64,000 nucleotides of DNA, taken from Amylostereum areolatum. Its lineage: Eukaryota; Basidiomycota; Agaricomycetes; Russulales; Stereaceae. Of the stretch, positions 23,046-34,614 are shown one piece after another. How positions within the stretch are numbered: position 1 is the stretch's first letter; every line of letters begins with the position of its first letter. The notes beneath the pieces were generated by a model. That model had not been told where the DNA came from. It did no database searches and saw only the letters and a list, made by a program, of their open reading frames with translations. A program made the translations under genes and the position numbers. The stretch lies in NCBI GenBank assembly GCA_012932865.1, contig SAXG01000014.1, forward strand, positions 456,740 to 520,739. The letters run 5' to 3'.

Positions 23046-24476
23046 CTAGGTGGTTGCGATGACTCCGCCTCCTCTTCCTCTCCCTCCTGCCTTTTCTTCC
23101 CCGTTTCCCTCCTCAAGTTCCTTCCTCCTCCCATTCCTCCTCCCCCAACTCGACCCTCTTCTTCTTCCGGCCACGATCGTCATCATGAGCATACAGCTCT
23201 CACCAGAGCCCGAACCCATACAGCCGCCTTTCAGGTGCCGGCGGAGATTGTCCCCGCGGCTGTACTTCCTGAAGCACCTGCTGCAGTGTGGGTATTTCGC
23301 TGTCGCCGGGTCCTTGTGCAGCATTTTGATGCCGCTCGCAGTCCTTCGAGCGGTTGAACGATCGCGCACAGGATCAGACAGACGCGTGGGTCGCGTCCGG
23401 TGGGCGCAGGAATGTCGCCAGCCAGTACGGGGATTATGGCCTTTGTTTGATCCATGGCCATGGCGCTTCCTCTTTTGCATGGCCCTAGCAGGTGCCTGAA
23501 CGCTCGCCCCTGCGCTCGACGACGATGCCATTCCAGAGGAAGGCGACGACTGGGGGAAGTAACCCTCTAAGGTTGTTTTCGAGGATAGCGGGTTGTTGGT
23601 TTGTAGCGTCTGGCGGAGGCCCTGTCTGCCGTGCTCCCCTATGGAAGGGGGGTACGCCGACGGCCTCGACGATGAGGGCAGCCTCGACGGGCCCGCAGCT
23701 GACGGCTGCTGGACCTGCGTCGATGTCGCCCTCGATGGTCCAGCCAAAGGCATCCCCAAATTTTGCTGACAATGTCCGGGTGCCAGTGGCTGTTGAGTCT
23801 GGGGCAGACCGTACCCTTGCGCGCGATAAGGCTGCGACGCGTATGACCATAGTCCGCGCACGCCAGGCGGAGCACCGTTCGGTTGGTCTCCGGTGTAGAA
23901 CGGAGAGGGGTCACTGGAAAGGCTTACATTGACACCACGAGGGGCAGGACGATGGGCCGTTGGATGAAGGGCCAGCGACGGCGCCCACAGCGCGGATGTG
24001 TACGAGGAGGAGGTAGAGCGATGATCCGTGCTCGGTGTCGCGGAGGACGCGAGCGCTACATTGAACGAGTCAGGTCGTGCAGTTCTGGGGGATATCTCGA
24101 GCGTACCTCTCATTCCTGCACGCTCAGGATCGAGCCCATCCCCACGAAGTCGAAGTCCAGCACAATGGCGGAAGTGTTGGTTCGCCTGCCCTTGGTAGGG
24201 TTGACCGACCACACCGTTTGACACGGCCCTCGGGTGCGTGGGGGGCGTTTCATCCGAAGCGGGTATGTGCACGGTAGGGAGTATCTCCTGGGATCTCTGT
24301 TCCCGACGGACGTTTTCAAAGGGGAGGTGTGGAGGAAGACTGTTCATACCTGCCGTTATCGCGAGGGAATAGTAACGAACGACTTACCCCACTTAGGCTG
24401 AAGCTGACATTATCTCTTGTGGGATATGTACTTGACTTACGTTTATTAGCGTTTTTGAGCCGTTTCCGTCCGCCAT
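23046..24476 (-). CDS. C2HC zinc-finger protein B (putative DNA-binding regulator)
   Basis: Start 24476 (MADGNGSKTLIN, exon 24476-24441). A 16-nt microexon (24403-24388) and a long exon from 24349 to the stop at 23046 follow; phases agree. The protein is Pro/Ser/Gln-rich, with QGLRQTLQTNNPLSSKTTLE and ASVQAPARAMQ, which align with gene C. Near the C terminus is a C-x2-C-x12-H-x4-C finger (HCSRCFRKYSRGDNLRRHLK). An upstream finger (VCLI/CARSFNRSKDCERH) is readable only after shifts near 23371 and on either side of it. The three shifts sum to a whole codon, so the frame stays open throughout. A basic Arg/Lys tail follows. Nuclear location and DNA binding are inferred from the fingers. Confidence 0.6.
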
Positions 24477-24948
24477 AGTTTATGCTCCTACTTACGCTTG
24501 TGCTGATGCCGCCAAACGTACGAGGGTGAACATGAAAGAATATCACAGAAATCAGCTTTTATCAACGAGTTGATTCTCGGAGATGTGACTGTATGAAACA
24601 GTTCCAGATTAGAGTAAGCTTGAAGCTTGAACAACTTGAAAGCGACGTAAAGACGACGCGTAAAATAAGCGCCCACAGCGCGCGCGTCAGTGCCACGTGA
24701 CGGCGTCGAGCAATTTCGCTTGAGCTCGACTTCGCATCTCTGATTCTCTCTGGACGTAGGCCGCAGCCAACCTGCATCCAACCACCCTTCCGACTTACTC
24801 TGAGCACTGAACCGGCGACGACACATGCCATTTTCTGGAGAAATCGTCGATCACCTCTCTTGAACCTCAGCTAGACCATGACACCGAGGACAGCTGGCGA
24901 CTCATGCCATGGTCCAACGACGTGGTTCGATGCGTGCGGAGTTGTGAG

Positions 24949-25027
24949 GTACGTGGTACCTTGTCTGCTTCTCAGCCTCGTTTGATGTTCGTTCCTGCGC
25001 AAACAGAGAGCAAAGAAAGCCATCGAT
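24949..25027 (+). repeat. Exon/intron module copy iv
   Basis: GTACGTGGTACCTTG donor start, acceptor-like GCGCAAACAG, then AAAGAAAGCCATCGAT followed by TGA. It lies between zinc-finger genes B and C, facing the 3' end of C. Confidence 0.6.
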
Positions 25028-25308
25028 TGAAGATATCAACAACATCGCGCAATAAGAACGATGCGGTTACAGCTCTTTTCTCTTTCCTTCGACCCTCGAC
25101 CTCATCCCTCAAAGAGTCATCCCAAGCTCGCGGAAAAAACAAGGTATATCAGAATGAATCCAAAGAGAAACAGTGCATGGTATGTCTATGTCTATATCAT
25201 TACGCGTTAAAGTATCGTTCTCGTCGCCTCCGATCGTAGAGATCTTCACCTCTCCGTCTTCACCTCGCTTAAGTCCTCCTCGCCTCCCTCCATGCGTCCC
25301 ACCTTCCC

Positions 25309-27043
25309 CTACAACCTGCCCTCACTCAGGGCCTTCAGCCACTTCGCTTCCGCCTTCGTCACGCGACTGATCTTACCATCGTAGATCACCTTCCCCCGCG
25401 GGCCCATTCGGCGCGTCCCATTGAACTTGGGACATTGCTTGAAATGGCGCCTGAACGTTGTCCTTGCGCATGGAAGACGAGTTCCAGCAGTACGCGCAGT
25501 AGTGGACGGGCTGCGTCTTGGTAGTCGCAGTGGGCGCTGGTCGAGGTGAGATGGCGGAGGAGATCCTTGCGCCGGCCGAACGTCTCGCCACAGCAACGTA
25601 AGGGGGCCTCGGTGGTGGGTGCGACTCCCACCTTCGTTTCGTCCGTTTCGTTGCGGACCCCCGTTCCCGATTGGTTGGCGGGTGCTTGGATTGTCGACCC
25701 TGCGGCTGAGGACGACGTGGTTCCAGGGGACGAAACCTGAGGGATGTATTCCCTGAAGGATCGCTCCGAGGATATGTTGTTTCTCGGTACTAGGGTCTGG
25801 TTGAGACCCTGCTTGTAGTACTCCTGGTTGGAGTAGGAGGACGCGAGCGTCGACGAGCCTGCCACTGGGGCCTGCTGTACGTGCTGCGTCGACGTCCTCA
25901 ACAGTCCGGCCGGAGGGACATGAGCGCCTGCTGGACGGCACATGTGAACTTGGGAGAGGCCGGATGTTGACGTTCCGTGGATACCCATCGAGTCGAGCGA
26001 GCTCGTGGACGGCATGAAGATAGCTGGAGTTTGGGTCAGATCGTGTCATTGTGCGGAGAAGATGGGGAAGGCATACCTCCATGGTCTTGGGGTGCCGGCC
26101 TGTGCGCGACCAGTGAAGGGTCGGAGGGGTGGGAGACGGTTTGGTAGCCTCGCTACTCGGAAACAGTGATCAGGACGGCGGTCCACTGCAATGGGAAGGC
26201 TTGTACTCACCTCGTAGGCTACGGCGGGGGCGGGGGCGAGTCTGAAAGGCTGAAAGATTTGATGTGGAACGTAGGCCGGCGGATGGGGGTTCACAGGCTG
26301 CGGGGCGAAGGCCAGCGAGAACTCGTCGAAGGCGAAGGGATCAGGCTGGGGTGCACGGTGCTATGGATGTATGTTATACGTGTTTTTCTTGACATGGAAT
26401 GACAGACGACTAACCTCGTTCTGCTGGAACACATTGTCGAAGCCCGCTGCGAAGTTCTGGGGCACCGTCGGGAGAAACATCTGCTGCTGAGGGAACTACA
26501 GGCGAAGTCAGCGTGAGGTCCTTGCGATCAAACCCGATGACAAGCTCACAGTGTAGTCGTTGACAGAGCCGTTGGGGATCCATGGACCAACGGACTGCTG
26601 AGCATGCGCAACGTCATGTGGAATGGAGAAGATACCGCCGAAGTCAAACGGTGCATCTGGGCGATATTGCGACTGCTGCAAAAGTCCATGCTAGTTGTAA
26701 GTGAGTGCAAGTTATTGGCGGCTCAGCACGATATGATGCTCACCGATACGTCGTTGCAAGGAAGCGTCCCCTGGCCGTCGTGGAAGAAGAGAGCGTCATC
26801 AGCGCGACCATGCGCGTTGGGTGCGTTGAGGGCATAATGGTTCTGGAATAGAGGATCTCCGGTAGCAAGCGGAGGAGCTGCCTAAAATACGGTGAGCGTC
26901 GAACACAAAAGAAAGTGCAGATAGCTTACAAGTTCCTGGCTGAACACAAATGTCTCATCTATCGACGGCGCGGTCTTGTCATCCTGGATCGCTTGGGAGG
27001 TCATACCACTGCTGACGGGTTTGTTCTGATCGAAGCGGGACAT
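25309..27043 (-). CDS. Zinc-finger protein C (putative DNA-binding regulator)
   Basis: Seven exons with matching phases: 27043-26930 (MSRFDQNKPVSSGMTSQ), 26881-26744, 26690-26550, 26495-26415, 26360-26211, 26152-26077 and 26033-25309. The long N-terminal region is rich in Pro, Gln and Phe (FPQQQMFLPTVPQNFAAGFD), like an activation domain. QGLNQTLVPRNNISSERSF and GSTIQAPANQ match gene B. A first finger-like block (CCGETFGRRKDLLRHL) is incomplete, lacking a normal C-x2-C. The second, HYCAYCWNSSSMRKDNVQ / RHFKQCPKF, is split by an extra base at about 25450. Another extra base at about 25520 lies between the two blocks. The C terminus is basic and ends AEAKWLKALSEGRL. Confidence 0.62.
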
Positions 27044-28009
27044 CGTGAGCGGGGGCGAGTTATACGAGAGGTGGAGTGTGTGTAAGTTTCTGGGGGGGAG
27101 GGGGGTCGAGGTTGTGGATGCCCCTCCCCGCTCTCTCTGCTTTATAAACAGTTTAGTTGAAAGGGCGAAGCTGTCATGGCCACCACGTTTAATTGCTCCA
27201 TGCTTTGCGAAGGGACAATGCGAGTCCAAGCGTTGTCATTGGCAAGACTACGGAGCGCCGGGCTGGCCTTCGTTCCCCTTTCAAGAGTCAAGACACGCGC
27301 ACCGATCCAAACGACTGCCCACGCCACTCGTTGACAGTTGCCTCTGGTTCGGTTTAATATTACATACAACTGTGACGCATTCTCATTTCCTGCCCCAGGC
27401 CACCCGGATCATGATGCAGCACGTACAAACGTCTCTTTGTTCGAGCTCGAACTGATTGGACTGCGAAAAGCTACCCGCTTCGATCGCAGCATTCGATGGC
27501 ACAGCGACCACTGTGATATGAAGCTTCTCCTTTGACGAGCGTGAGTACATGATCGCACAGACAGAGGATGCGTTCGACTCTCCTTGGACTCTCCGCCCGT
27601 GGGCCGTCTGTGTGGCACGGTCCCGTTCTCAGCCTGCGATGCATCGGCGCCGGGATCGACGGAAGCAAAACTGGCCATTGTTTCTCCCTTTCAGCTTGCG
27701 GCTATGACACTATGGATGTGTCGTGCTGCCAAGCGCCGGTGGATGTGCTCCGACGGTGGCAGTCTCTGCCGTGAGTGGCGACTTGGACAAGTATACCAAG
27801 TAATTACAGTAGGTGTTTTCGCCAGAGTTTCAATTCACGCCCTGCGGCTGATTATTTAATGCGACATTACCCGATTCTCAAGAGGTCATTGTCCCAGTTC
27901 ATACAGCTCGCCTTGGATATATGTACACCTGGAACTACATGTTACGGAACGTTACGAAATTTCATGATGATGATGATGCCAGTTGCAGAACGAGTCGCCG
28001 ATCTCACCG
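27044..28009. other. Intergenic region
   Basis: Upstream region of zinc-finger gene C. Short frames on both strands have no recognisable content. A short (ATG)n run is present at about 27963. Confidence 0.45.
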
Positions 28010-28840
28010 TCACGAAAAGAACAACTTACCTTCTTCCATCCACGACGGCATATGACGCCTGCCCCTCCAGTCCTCGATTCGAAACGCCGAATCGCTCGTC
28101 ATATGGGACAAAACCTCGTCCACCTCCCTCCGATCCTCGTATCTGACGCCGTTCCGCATCGCCACCGAGATCGCCGGGCTCAGCAATCGCACAACCTCCA
28201 ACGCGCTGCCTCGCGTTGCGACAGCTAGGCCGAAAACGAGGGCGAAGAGGTGGGTATCTCCTTCGCATTCCACATCGCGGTCGGTGATTTTGAAACTGAA
28301 ATGCGTGACGGAAGAGGGGATGTTCAGAGGGAGGGTGCTCTCCGGCACCGATGACCAGAATGGAAGAACTAGATGTAGCCGTGTGACATTGGGAAGGCGA
28401 GAATGGACTATGGATATGAGCGCGTAGGTTTCCGGCAACAAACCGATCTCCCTACGCCCAATCGTAATGAAAACGGCAGTGATACGAGGTCCTCGAAGAC
28501 GTAGGATGTGTGGAGGGACTCCTCGGACGTCGGAGCCCAGATCGACAAGGAGCCTGGTGACAGACGGAAAAACTTGGTTGTATGATGGTTCGTGAGCCTC
28601 GCAAAGGCAAGGGCCGTCGGTAATGGCTTTTGCGGAAAGGAAAGCGGCGAGCGCGGCCCGACCCCCCCGCTCGATCGCGCTGCCCCGCGCTTGCTCTCCA
28701 ACCACAACCGCCACCAAACGGCCGTGGCCTCGCGCCCCTTACCGTCCTTCTCCTCGCGTACGACAACGTCGTTGACGCCGTGAGGGATTGCTGTGCACAC
28801 CTGCATCGAAAAGTTCACGGTACTCGGGGCCGCACAGCAT
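28010..28840 (-). CDS. Protein of unknown function, divergent from the Rap1-like gene
   Basis: The clearest part is the frame from about 28690 to the stop at 28010: LAAFLSAKAITDGPCLCEAH, SVTRLLVDLGSDVRGV, LPNVTRLHLVLPFWSSVPES, SSVTHFSFKITDRDVECEGD, EEGKLFFS. Alternating hydrophobic segments suggest an LRR or F-box-associated fold, but no family is recognised. The likely start at 28840 gives MLCGPEYRELFDAG; the following AIPHGVNDVVVREEKD is one base out of frame, and another shift is needed near 28720. The ATG shares its CATG with the proposed Rap1 start on the other strand. Confidence 0.45.
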
Positions 28841-31800
28841 GGCCGCCACCAACGCGTGCGTTTCACGCCTCTTCACCCCGCGTTCTGCATCCTGATGTGA
28901 ATTTTGCACAGACGAAAGGACTTCACGACCCAAGATGACACGCTTCTCTCAAAATTCATTGCCGTGTACAACCCTGGACCCAACGGAAGGCTCGGGAACA
29001 ATCTTTACATAAAGCTCACCAACAACGTGTGTCTTCTCGTCTCTCTTCGTCAACCTCTTTTTTCTCGCGTTTCTAACGCCAACCTTCCCACCGGACGCGA
29101 CAGATCGAAGGAAAATGGCCATGGAGCGCGCATCACAGCTGGCAATCGTGGCGCGAGCGGTACAAGAAGAACCAGGCCGAGTTTGATGCGCGCATCGCAT
29201 CCTACCAGCGAAAACACGCTATCCGCGCGGATCTCCCCAATAACGCTACGGGACAGCTCCAGAGGATGATCGACGAGAAGAGACAACAGCAGCAGCGAAA
29301 GCAAGCGCGCGTGAACGTCAACGCGAACGGAAAGCGAGGGCGCGCGTCGGTCGGGGGCGCGGAGGAGGTAAAGCGCGTCAGGATGGATGCAGATGGGAAG
29401 GAGGAGACTGTGAAGGACGCCCAAAGTCATACGCTGCCCACGCATGCGACGGACCGTCCACAAAATGATACGAGAGACCATACCCCTCGGAACCCCGTTC
29501 CCGAACTCGACGGCGCGCCTCACAGTTCAATTCGCGCGAACGACTACAGCGGCGAGCTTTTCGACGATGGTTCCGTTTCCGGCGGACAAACGCAGCCAAG
29601 GTTCGCCGAATTATCTCTTCTCTTCTTTCAGAGCACGAACCGACCAACCCAATGTAGACCTACGCCTGCCACCCCCGCCCCGCCCCTCGACGCCCTTCCC
29701 ACACCATATACTCAAGAACCCACGCCACCGGGAACAACACCGCCCTCTCCTACCCCCCGCCGCTCCTTCGAAGAGCTCTTCTTGAACCAGCCGCCACCCA
29801 CAGAACATCGGGACCATCCCCCCCTCCACCGCGTCCCCATCCCCGCGTCTCCAGAACCCTCCCCAACCGAACGCATTCGCACCCGTACCCGCGCACCCGT
29901 GACCCTCAAACCGCGCATCCCAGTCCAAGACGAGGATCCGTTTTCTTCTTCCCCAGCTCCCAGCCCCGCCCCAGCAACTCCGGCCCACCCGTCTGCTTCC
30001 CGCTCTCCATCCACGCGCCATCCTCCTCGTCTGGACAACGGCCCCTACGTGAGCGCGTTCGCGCGCGCGGACGGCACTTCTCGTCTCTCGCGTTCTGGAC
30101 GGCGTTCGAGCGGGGTCGACATTGAAGACGGTGAGGAGCACGAAGCGTGGCCGGCGCGCCAATCGGTGCTTGCTCGCGGGCTCACCACGCCCCTAGCCAA
30201 GACCAAGACCAAGACCAAGACCAAGACCAAGGGCGAACGACGCACACCCGTCGATGTAGAGATGAAGGTAGAAACAGAAGGGGCGCCATCCCATCCCGGG
30301 GAGGTCCCTCTGAACATACATCACAACGACGACGGAAGGGGAGGAGACGAGGACGGCAGTGGTGACGACCAAGATCCCGAAGCGCAGCGTCTTTTCGACC
30401 CAGAGCCCGAACCACCCACGAACACGCACTCCACGCCGGGCCCTGCCCAAGTTGGAAACACCTCTGCGGAAATGATGCCCCCGCCCTCCGCGATCCCGGC
30501 CCCTTCGCACAAGCAGCCACCACAAGCGAACGCCGTCGCGTCGTCCTCCAGGGTCAAGCTGCCCGACCTCCCCCAACCGAAGCCCACCTCCAAAACCTCG
30601 CCCACCTCCATCTTCCCCCCGCCTCCGCCGCACGTCCGTCCCCAGGGCCCATCCGGCACCCTCACATCTTTTCCCAGAACATCCTTTACGCCTGTGGTCC
30701 ACCCCGCACCTGGCAATGCTAATCGTGATCGTGAAACCGTCCCCGACGTGCACCCTACCGTCTCAAAGCACGGCCCAAATATCGACAACTTCAAACCCAG
30801 TCAGCGACGAGAGCCGCCCCGTCGCGGCATCCCACCGTCCCCCGACGCGGAACGAGCGACCCCTTCCTCGCCTCCGAGTCTCCGCCCCCGAACGCGAAGT
30901 CGCACGCTCGGGAAGCCATCCGCGCGGCGCGAAGGCAGACGTTCGCGGGTTTCGACGAGCGGCAAGGCCGCGTGCCCTTCATCGACCTTGGAAAACGAGC
31001 GGCGGAGTCGAAGCGGCGCGCGAACACCGCCGGGGGTGCGCGGTACAGTCTGCCCGCGCCCTCCCGAAACACCATCGCTCCCTTTTCCACCACCCTCTTC
31101 TCTGACACGACCCCGTCCGCGTCGTCGCCGTCGTCGTCCCTCACGACGCCGCCTCTCCCCCCCGTCACCGCGCACGAAGACGTGCTGCTGCGCACGCTGG
31201 GGGCGCGAGAAGCCGTGAGACGGATGGCTGAGAACCAGGGGTTTCGGGAGGAAGTGGTGTGGACCGTGTGGGGCGCGACGCGGAGTTTGGAGGTCGCGGA
31301 CGAGGTGTTGAGGAGGATGAGGGAGGGGGCGCAGGGTGTGCTGGAGGGCGTGCTGGAGGGGTTAGAAGGGGGCGAGGACGACCGAGAAGAGGAGGAGAGA
31401 ATGCAAAGGAGGGAGAGGAGTCCAGAGAGAAAGGCTCGGTTGCTGTTCGCGCCTGCGAGCCCGGAGGAGCGCTACGACCCGCCGGATGCGACGCGGGCGA
31501 GCGAGTATAGGCGGCTGGTGGACGAGGGGCGGGAGGGGGAGGCGAGGCGGAGGGAGGCGAGGCGGGCGGGGAGGACGTCGAGGGGTGGGGAGGGCAGTCC
31601 GAGGCGGGGTTTGGAAGAACAGGGAGAGGGAGGGCGGAGTCCACAGGAAGAGGAGCGCGAGGTCGACGTCGAAGACGATGAGGGAGACGAAGAAGATGAA
31701 GACGAAGAAGAAGACGAAGACGAAGACGAAGACGAAGCGGGGCTGATACCAGAAACCACCACGGAAAATCTAACTGACGAAGAGGAGGATGACGACGAGG

Positions 31801-32663
31801 AGGCTGACGCGCTCGAGGTGGAGACAGCGGTTGATCCGCTTTCGGAGGTTTATTCTGTGGATGCAACGGACAACGACGATGAAGATGAAGACGAGGTCAA
31901 AGTCGAACGCGCAGACGACGAGGAGGGATTCGAAGAGGACGACGAGCCACTCATGGGCGAACATGACGAGGACGAGGTCGTAGGCGACTCGGAGGAAGAC
32001 CGCGACACGGACGAAGATGAGAATGATCGCTCTTCCGCCTCCTCCGAAGACGAGGATGAGTCGTCCTCCGTCGAGACCGAAGAGGACGCGCACCAGCACA
32101 ATCACCAACCCAAGCGGCATCTCGTGCGCCGCCCTCAGTACCCAGCCGCCCCTGTCGACAGCCCGCCCGTCGTTCCAGAGACGCAGAGCTACCGGCGAAA
32201 GAACACGCAGACGCGGTCTCACAAAGCCACACCCGATATCCCGGTCATGGACGCTGATCAGTACGCATCAAGCCCTGCTGCATTACGCACCTCTGCCTCT
32301 CCTTCGTCTACGTCTAGGTCCACATCTACCTCCAGCTCAACCTCCACATCTAGCTCCACCGCCCCCCCAGCACCAGAAGTCTCCGAATCCCCCTCTCCTC
32401 CCCCCACCCCGCTCCCGCCTTTGACCCAACCCAAGATCGACAAAATACTGGAGGCCGGCACGGACGACGAGCTGCGATGGCTGCAATGGCGGATGGGCCA
32501 GCGCGAGATGAAGGTCGCGAGCGTGGACTGGCTTTGCGAACGGTGGGAGAGGAACGTGGGGCCTGTAACCGGGTTTTACGAGAAGAGGAGGCGGGAGTGG
32601 GAGAAGGAGGGGGCGTGGGAGGGTGAGTGGAAGGGAAAGGAGAAGGAGGAGACACGGAGTTAG
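28839..32663 (+). CDS. Rap1-like Myb-domain protein
   Basis: Exon 1 is only 17 nt (28839-28855, MAATNA). Exon 2 (28912-29026) reads KDFTTQDDTLLSKFIAVYN and GRLGNNLYIKLTNN. Exon 3 from 29104 completes a Rap1-type Myb domain with IEGKWPWSAHHSWQSWRERY. A Pro/Ser-rich region, a (Thr-Lys) repeat at 30199-30231, a helical segment (AVRRMAENQGFREEVVWTVW ... SLEVADEVLRRMRE), and about 230 very acidic residues follow. The protein ends with DDELRWLQWRMGQREMKVAS and a basic tail. Family knowledge: Rap1 proteins bind telomeres or shelterin. No BRCT domain is visible upstream. Between about 30790 and 30880 the frame moves (frame 1 to frame 3) with two extra bases or an unseen splice. Function is inferred from the Myb block. 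Confidence 0.65.
30199..30231 (+). repeat. Hexamer (ACCAAG)n coding repeat
   Basis: Five to six tandem ACCAAG units encode alternating Thr-Lys inside the Rap1-like protein. Confidence 0.85.
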
Positions 32664-33013
32664 GGGAGTTTTTGCCTCTGTATATATGGTATGGGCGTTG
32701 CTCGAGTTTATATTGGATCTTGGGGTATTTTTGCGAATACTAAGCAGCTGTCAAACTGCAGGGATTGTATTTTCGGAAAGCGAGAGATTGCGTGGACGGG
32801 AGTACTTACACGACAAGGCCATTCATGCTTATGGGTTCAAGTGCAGAACTGAACGTACCATTCGCGCCCCACGTATAAATGAACAGTGTGCACCAAGGTA
32901 CGGTACTCTACCGTGAACGCGTAACTTAGCGAAGAAAAGTAAGGGGGTCACGTGCGCGCGCGCCGGGACACGATCGAATATTCTCACAGTCAGATTCTCA
33001 AGTTCGAGCAGGT

Positions 33014-34614
33014 TTGAAACGCCAAACACTCTACTCACTTTCACGACCTCGGGATACGCTATCATCGGCCCTGGAATTATATAAAAACCGCCTACCTCGC
33101 GCTTCAAAGCCATTGAGAGTGCTCTCGATCGCCTTGAACGAGCTCGGACCCCGTGAGGATGACCAGGATCCCCCTAACCTCCAAATATATACGAGACTGG
33201 TCTTCCAGCCGACTCTGCGGCGAGAAAGGTATATTTGTTGGGTTTTATAAACAATAACGACCTCACACATCTCCCCACCCCGCTCAGGCGCTCACCGCAT
33301 CGTCGCCGACCTCTCCACGGGCCCGCCCGCCCACCGTCTCAACGCAGGACACAACGACCTCACCGACGCCGGGGGCGAGATCATTTTTGCCTACCTCTCC
33401 TCTCCACCCGGTCTCCGCCATCCGATTGAGGTCATCGCGCTTGACGCCACCCGCATCGGCGACGGGAGCTTACGAGCGCTCGCAGTGTACTTGAAGGGGA
33501 ACAGGACGGTGCGCGAGGTGATGTTGCAGAACGTGAGCGCGTGCCTCCTAGGACCTATATACGCTCGTCTGGGGTCACGGCGGGAGCGCTGATGGGAGTG
33601 CATGTGCAGAACCAGTTCGCCGCGGACCCGCCCACGATTGTCGCCTTCGTCGCCGCGCTGAACACCTCCTCCGTCCAGCGCCTCGTCCTCTCCTCCAACT
33701 TTCACTCGCCCTCCGCCGCCGCCTCCTTCGCCGCCCATTTCTTCCCTGCCCTCGCCGCCCCCCACCTCTCCTTCCTCCTCCTCAAGTCCACCTACTTGCC
33801 CCCCACATCCGCCCCCCTCATCGCCGCCTTCCTCGCCTCCCCGCGCGCCCGCGCCCTCCGCGAGATCGTCCTCGGCGTGAACAAGCTCGGACTTAAGGGT
33901 GGGCTGGCGATCATGCGGGCGGTCGTGAGGGAGAACAAGGGGCTGGTGACGTGCGAGGTGTTCGCGTCTTCGGATATCTGGGATTGGAACTGGGAGGAGG
34001 TGCAAGAGGGGGCACGGGAGAGCGCCGAGCAAGAGGGAGAACAAGAGCAAGAGGAGGAGGAGGAGGAGGAGGAGGAGGAGGAAGATAGGCATGCACGGTG
34101 GATTCGAAACCATGATTTTTTCAGCCGCGAGAACGCGTCCCTCCGCCGCGCCCTCGTGCGCAACTTCTTGAATGTGCGCGAGACGGCGAACGATGCGGTC
34201 GAACTCTTACGACACGCGAGACCGGCCTTGCTCTCGCTTTCAACCCACAGCCGGACCCCTGCTACTTACAACACCGAAAGCCCATCATCCACCGCACGAC
34301 GCGTCCTCCCCGTCGAGCTCATCCTCCACATCCTCTCCTTCCTCGCCCCACGCCTGAGCCCCCGCCAGCTCACGCGCGTCGTCGCTTATGCCGCGGACCC
34401 GCGGACGCTGCCAGAGCTTTTACAGCTGCCGACTTGGCAGCGGAAGGAGGCGGGGCGAGCTTCGGTGGGTGTCTTTTCTTATTCTGAGTTGATCGGGGCT
34501 TGAATGTTTGTGGATTGGTTCAAGCAGCACGTGGGCGGGGCGAAGACGAGGGAGATGTGGCTTTGTGAGGTCGGGTGCGACGCGTTCGAGCTCGAGCTTG
34601 AGCTCGATGGGTGA
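33014..34614 (+). CDS. RNI-like leucine-rich-repeat protein
   Basis: N-terminal segment 33014 onward: SSALELYKNRL, KPLRVLSIALNELGP, QIYTRLVF. After an intron ending at about 33288 come LRR-like units: GAHRIVADLSTG, HRLNAGHNDLTDAGGEIIFA, IEVIALDATRIGDGSLRALA and VREVMLQN. A further intron ends before 33600. Next are VQRLVLSSNFHS, APHLSFLLLKSTYL, LREIVLGVNKLGLKGGLAIM, an acidic Glu run (34050-34085), and LPVELILHILSFLAPRLSPR. A 63-nt intron (34465-34527) leads to the last exon, ending VGGAKTREMWLCEVGCDAFE and a stop at 34614. The last exon contains a family-typical REMWLCEVGCD motif and is easily missed. The 5' end is unresolved: no in-frame ATG is seen, and the first splice phase suggests one more extra base. 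Confidence 0.65.

Noticed and set aside
28010..28838. Search for a BRCT domain exon upstream of the Rap1-like Myb
   Set aside because: No plus-strand frame there resembles BRCT; the strand is occupied by the divergent unknown gene.
31165..32222. Long Pro/Ser/Leu-rich minus-strand frames opposite the acidic tract
   Set aside because: Mirror of the GAN/GAR-rich coding repeat of the Rap1-like gene; not independent genes.
33391..34113. 240-residue minus-strand frame with poly-Leu and Gly-rich sequence
   Set aside because: Antisense of the LRR gene, caused by the (GAG)n run.
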